A DNA stretch of 8,704 nt from positions 1 through 8,704 of the forward strand of contig QMLJ01000034.1 of NCBI GenBank assembly GCA_003643935.1, in the 5' to 3' direction. How positions within the stretch are numbered: position 1 is the first letter of the stretch; every line of letters begins with the position of its first letter. The position numbers were made by a program, and so were the translations under genes. Of the stretch, positions 6,069 to 8,704 are shown in pieces. This stretch comes from Deltaproteobacteria bacterium (GTDB lineage: Bacteria; Desulfobacterota; Desulfomonilia; UBA1062). The notes under the pieces are model-generated. The model saw only the letters and a program-made list of their open reading frames with translations, searched no databases and was not told the origin of the DNA.

Positions 6069-7877
6069 CTATGCCTCTTTAATTGTGACTCTCTGGTTGT
6101 AGGCGTTTATAAGATCCCTCCTGCTTATCATGCCTATTACCTTCCTTGGATTCACTGGATCCACTACAGGTAGTTCCTCAAGGTCTTTAAGGGAGAATTT
6201 CCTTAGTACACTACTAAGGTCGTCGTCTGGTCTCACTGTTATTACATCTTCTGTAGCTATATCACTCGCTATTACGAGGTTTGCCAATATCTCGTCTGTC
6301 AATATACGCCTGACGTCATGTATGTCGAATATACCCGTCATCAGTCCGGATGAATCAACAACCGGGTAATAAGACGAACGGCTCTTGGTAATAAGATCAA
6401 CTATATCCCTTAACGGGGTATTCTCCCTAACAAGTGTAACATCAGAAGGTATGCTCACGGCATCCTTAACAGTAAGCCCTTCCAATACATCCATTATAAA
6501 GTCGCCCTTGTGTGCAGGGGAGTCAATACGTGTCGGGACCTGCTTTTCATAAATGGTAAGCTTCCTTAGGAACAGAAAGGCTGTTGTACATACCAGCATC
6601 AGGGGTGGAAGCAGCCCATAATTTCCGCTAAGTTCGCATACCATTATAAGGGTAGATATGGGTGTATTGGCCGCACCTGCAAAAAAACCTGCCATACCAA
6701 CAATTACGTAAGCGTTAGGATCACTAACCAGGCCTGGGAATATAGAGTGGGCAAGTCCGCCAAAGGCACCACCAAGCATTGCACCGATTACAAGCGACGG
6801 AGCAAAGACACCCCCGCTGCCACCGGATGATATTGTAAAGGAAGTGGCTAGTATCTTTGCTATTGCCAGCACAAGCATGAGCCCCATGGCCAGCTTGCCG
6901 TATATTGCGAGCTGAATCCAACCATAGCCAGAGCCCAGTACCTGTGGATAGAACAGGGCTAAAAGGCCTAGAAGCCCACCACCGATCGCAGGTTTAAAAT
7001 GTGGGGGTATGGGTATCTTCTTAAAAAACCTGTCCCTCATGCCATAAAATGTAGCCACGTAGAAATAGCCCAAGCCAGCGCATGCAATGGCAAGCAAGAA
7101 ATAAAAAATAAATTCGATTGGATTGCGGAAGCTAAAATTTGGCGTATGAAATAGAGAGCCCCAGCCTATCATGGACGCAAATACAGAATACCCTACTATG
7201 GAAGAAATAATAGCAGGTATAATGGCCTCGTATTCAAACTCTGCCTCGGTGTATATTACCTCGGCAGCAAAAAGGGCACCGCCCAATGGTGCCCTGAAAA
7301 TACTACCTATTCCTCCTCCAATTCCAGCTACGAGCAATGTCCTGCGTTCTTTGTCAGAAAGGCCAAGCTTTGTACCCATGTAAGAGGCAAACCCAGCTCC
7401 TATCTGTGCTATGGGGCCTTCCCTTCCTGCAGATCCCCCTGAACCAATGGTTATCGCAGATGCAATTATCTTTATGAAAGGGACCCTGGGCCTGATTATT
7501 CCTCTCTTTTGGTGAAATGCTTCTATTGCCGCATCCGTGCCATGACCTTCTGCCTCTGGTGCCCATGTATAAACAATAAGACCTGTGATAAGGCCTCCGA
7601 TCATGGGTATAAGTGCCAAAATCCATGTTATACCGCTCTTATGGGTGAATATACTATTCATCAGTACAGGATATAAAGGTATAACCTTACCCGTAGTCTC
7701 ATCAATGGTAGGGGGGGTATAACCGGCCAGGTGTATGAGAAAGAAATCTGTCCCAAGCCTAATCAGGTAGAAGAAACCGACTGCGCCTAGACCGGATATC
7801 AACCCTATAATCACGCTTAGGAATATCAGTTTTGTAATACGTCTCAGGTCAAGAGAAGTAGTATCAATATTCGGCAT
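6069..7877 (-). CDS. CLC-family chloride channel/transporter with two CBS domains
   Basis: A 602-residue inner-membrane CLC protein. Visible family motifs: GHGTDAAIEAF (111-121, in place of GSGIPEIEGA), GSGGSAGREGP (145-155) with gating Glu153, GIGGGIGSIFRAPLGGALFAAEV (split here as residues 185-207), and GSGGVFAPSLVIG later in the membrane domain. The membrane domain covers about 15-440. A cytoplasmic tail holds two CBS domains, about 460-516 (VKDAVSIPSDVTL onward) and 528-592 (ATEDVITVRPDDDL onward, ending GMISRRDL), which in relatives bind adenine nucleotides and regulate transport. Two positions differ from E. coli ClcA: the Ser107 equivalent is His, and the proton-path Glu203 equivalent is Val207, as in channel-type CLCs. 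So H+/Cl- exchange cannot be assumed. The start ATG at 7877-7875 has GGAG 5 nt upstream. The gene is alone on this strand. Confidence 0.95.
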   Translation of the reverse strand: MPNIDTTSLDLRRITKLIFLSVIIGLISGLGAVGFFYLIRLGTDFFLIHLAGYTPPTIDETTGKVIPLYPVLMNSIFTHKSGITWILALIPMIGGLITGLIVYTWAPEAEGHGTDAAIEAFHQKRGIIRPRVPFIKIIASAITIGSGGSAGREGPIAQIGAGFASYMGTKLGLSDKERRTLLVAGIGGGIGSIFRAPLGGALFAAEVIYTEAEFEYEAIIPAIISSIVGYSVFASMIGWGSLFHTPNFSFRNPIEFIFYFLLAIACAGLGYFYVATFYGMRDRFFKKIPIPPHFKPAIGGGLLGLLALFYPQVLGSGYGWIQLAIYGKLAMGLMLVLAIAKILATSFTISSGGSGGVFAPSLVIGAMLGGAFGGLAHSIFPGLVSDPNAYVIVGMAGFFAGAANTPISTLIMVCELSGNYGLLPPLMLVCTTAFLFLRKLTIYEKQVPTRIDSPAHKGDFIMDVLEGLTVKDAVSIPSDVTLVRENTPLRDIVDLITKSRSSYYPVVDSSGLMTGIFDIHDVRRILTDEILANLVIASDIATEDVITVRPDDDLSSVLRKFSLKDLEELPVVDPVNPRKVIGMISRRDLINAYNQRVTIKEA

Positions 7878-7918
7878 CAGGTCTCCAAATATCTATCATC
7901 ATACGATACCCAATTTCA

Positions 7919-7937
7919 GTTATTTTATGGAAATAAC
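7919..7937. repeat. Perfect AT-rich stem-loop upstream of the CLC gene
   Basis: GTTATTT (7919-7925) and AAATAAC (7931-7937) form a 7-bp perfect inverted repeat around the loop TATGG. It lies 42 bp upstream of the CLC start and just before the small open frame at 7961. It may be an operator for a dimeric regulator. Confidence 0.4.
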
Positions 7938-7960
7938 AACCAAATAAAGGAGATATTCAG

Positions 7961-8050
7961 ATGAATAGCCCCATCAGCAATAATCCTATAACCGAACTGG
8001 CCTATAAAATCAATCCTATTACCAATAGGTCATGGTATGAATACAATTAA
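7961..8050 (+). CDS. Candidate 29-residue peptide gene, unrecognised
   Basis: A short open frame starting MNSPISNNPITEL and ending with an aromatic RSWYEYN tail. The main support is a strong ribosome site, AAAGGAG (7946-7952), 8 nt before the ATG, in an otherwise empty intergenic region. The peptide repeats NPIT (residues 8-11 and 19-22), mirrored in DNA as AATCCTATAACC (7982-7993) and AATCCTATTACC (8012-8023). CCTATT-ACC-AATAGG (8015-8029) is also a hairpin. There is no membrane segment or signal. I do not recognise it; it may be a real small peptide, a leader peptide, or a chance frame after a stray ribosome-site match. Confidence 0.35.
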   Translation: MNSPISNNPITELAYKINPITNRSWYEYN

Positions 8051-8137
8051 AAGCATATCAGCTCATGCCTAAAGATCTATTGTTAGACTTAAGAGATTGA
8101 TGCAATGCCATTGAGCATCACATGCAAAGCATATCTC

Positions 8138-8159
8138 CAATGGAACGTCAATGGTACGT
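8138..8159. repeat. Tandem 11-bp direct repeat
   Basis: CAATGGAACGT (8138-8148) is followed without a gap by CAATGGTACGT (8149-8159), 10 of 11 identical. The inverse CCATTG occurs at 8108-8113. Two adjacent copies one helical turn apart are typical of sites for a regulator bound on one DNA face. They lie 23 bp before the proposed -35 at 8182. Confidence 0.5.
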
Positions 8160-8181
8160 ACAAGCCGGTACGCCTTTAAGG

Positions 8182-8209
8182 TTGTCCGAATGCAGAACTT
8201 TGTGATAAT
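8182..8209 (+). promoter_or_regulatory. Probable promoter of the TIM-barrel gene
   Basis: TTGTCC (8182-8187), a 16-bp spacer and GATAAT (8204-8209) preceded by TGT, giving an extended -10. A start near 8216 would leave about 40 nt before the ATG at 8257. Confidence 0.45.
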
Positions 8210-8256
8210 GAACACAATAACTCTGAAGGTCTTAAATAACTACTAGGTGGTCTCAC

Positions 8257-8704
8257 ATGGTAACTGTTGGCGGAAGGGCCCATAGCCTTGACGAGGTAAT
8301 GTATATTTGTAAGCTAGGCTATCCATTCGTCGAGTATTCGCTCTCAGATCCGACAAAGGTTGAGGCGGAACTAGAAAAATTAACTAGTCTTAAGGAGCTC
8401 TATAACATTGACCTCATGGCTCATTTCCCTAACGAAGATAATCCCTTTGACATAAAGGTCTTGAGTGAAAAGTTTGTTCCAAGGATGAAAAAACTCCTCG
8501 ATCTGTCAAGTAAGCTAGGCATCAAAAAAGGCACGTTTCACTTCTGGATGGATAGGAGATGGGCATCACAAGACCTAGTAGATGAAAAGATATCCCTTGT
8601 TGACAATATGGTAAGCTATGGCAAGGACAGGGGAATAGTCCTGTGCATAGAAAATCTAAGTGAAAGGTACGATAGTTTTGCCAAGGCTTTTAATAGTGTA
8701 CCTG
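8257..8704 (+). CDS. Sugar-phosphate isomerase/epimerase-like TIM-barrel protein, N-terminal half
   Basis: The first 149 residues of a xylose isomerase-like TIM-barrel (AP endonuclease 2 superfamily) protein, cut by the right edge; full members are usually 240-290 residues. The frame is open to the edge. Candidate metal-centre residues at the ends of successive strands are Glu26 (PFVEYSL), His56 (LMAHFPNED), His95 (TFHFWMDRRW) and Glu132 (VLCIENLSERY). This spacing fits the family, whose members isomerise or epimerise sugars or cut abasic DNA. The substrate cannot be told from this half. The DNA-repair branch (Nfo) has a different first motif and is less likely. ATG 8257 is supported by AGGTGG (8245-8250), 6 nt upstream. 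There is no signal peptide, so it is probably cytoplasmic. Confidence 0.82.
   Translation, partial: MVTVGGRAHSLDEVMYICKLGYPFVEYSLSDPTKVEAELEKLTSLKELYNIDLMAHFPNEDNPFDIKVLSEKFVPRMKKLLDLSSKLGIKKGTFHFWMDRRWASQDLVDEKISLVDNMVSYGKDRGIVLCIENLSERYDSFAKAFNSVP

Larger units (their letters stand above)
7878..8256. other. 379-bp divergent intergenic region with repeats
   Basis: The region separates the CLC gene (minus) from the TIM-barrel gene (plus). It holds the 7919-7937 stem-loop, the candidate peptide frame at 7961-8050, and then about 200 bp with no convincing gene. That last part has AAAGCATATC twice (8050-8059, 8126-8135), a bulged hairpin (8098-8120), a tandem 11-bp repeat (8138-8159) and a likely promoter (8182-8209). 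Two shorter frames (8105, 8151) lack good ribosome sites. I saw no convincing promoter for the CLC gene. Confidence 0.6.

Noticed and set aside
6130..7626. Open frames on the opposite strand and in other frames within the CLC gene
   Set aside because: They overlap a complete, motif-confirmed gene and have no family features; they are shadows.
8105..8242. Short frames at 8105 (24 codons) and 8151 (31 codons) in the intergenic region
   Set aside because: No convincing ribosome site, no recognisable similarity, and the second overlaps the proposed promoter and leader of the next gene.

Overview
The window is a compact stretch of bacterial chromosome carrying ordinary housekeeping and accessory metabolic genes. 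I see no mobile element, CRISPR array, tRNA, rRNA or phage gene. Codon use favours AGG (Arg) and ATA (Ile), and spacing within gene clusters is tight. The gene set (a small DUF-type lipoprotein next to coaBC, a family 4 uracil-DNA glycosylase, long-form NfeD, DUF2889 and a bTHX ribosomal peptide) fits an anaerobic Gram-negative bacterium of the Desulfobacterota or a neighbouring phylum. That placement is inference from gene content and is not proven.

Layout: (1) 1-637, minus strand: the first ~57% of an alanine dehydrogenase (ald) reading off the left edge. (2) 638-925: an AT-rich divergent intergenic region with a plausible promoter on each strand, a 16-bp dyad and two tandem hairpins. (3) 926-5152, plus strand: a tight cluster of five genes, namely an MBL-fold hydrolase, a lipoprotein, coaBC, udg and nfeD. 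Gaps are 2-9 nt or overlaps, so this is almost certainly one operon. (4) 5219-5779: a DUF2889 protein, 66 bp downstream and possibly cotranscribed. (5) 5915-6022: a very short gene for the 30S ribosomal protein bTHX, with its own near-consensus promoter. (6) 6069-7877, minus strand: a CLC-family chloride transporter or channel with two CBS domains, convergent with bTHX. (7) 7878-8256: a 379-bp intergenic region with a possible 29-residue peptide gene, short direct and inverted repeats and a probable promoter. (8) 8257-8704, plus strand: the first half of a TIM-barrel sugar-phosphate isomerase/epimerase-like protein reading off the right edge.

How the genes fit together: the central cluster joins coenzyme A synthesis (coaBC), uracil repair (udg), membrane protein quality control (nfeD), a glyoxalase II-like hydrolase and an envelope lipoprotein. 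No single pathway is obvious, and this looks like a conserved housekeeping neighbourhood rather than a dedicated system. The most useful items for a reader are the small bTHX gene, which is easy to miss, and the structured non-coding regions before 926, around 5796-5888 and in 7878-8256. I did not find a convincing undescribed multi-gene system.
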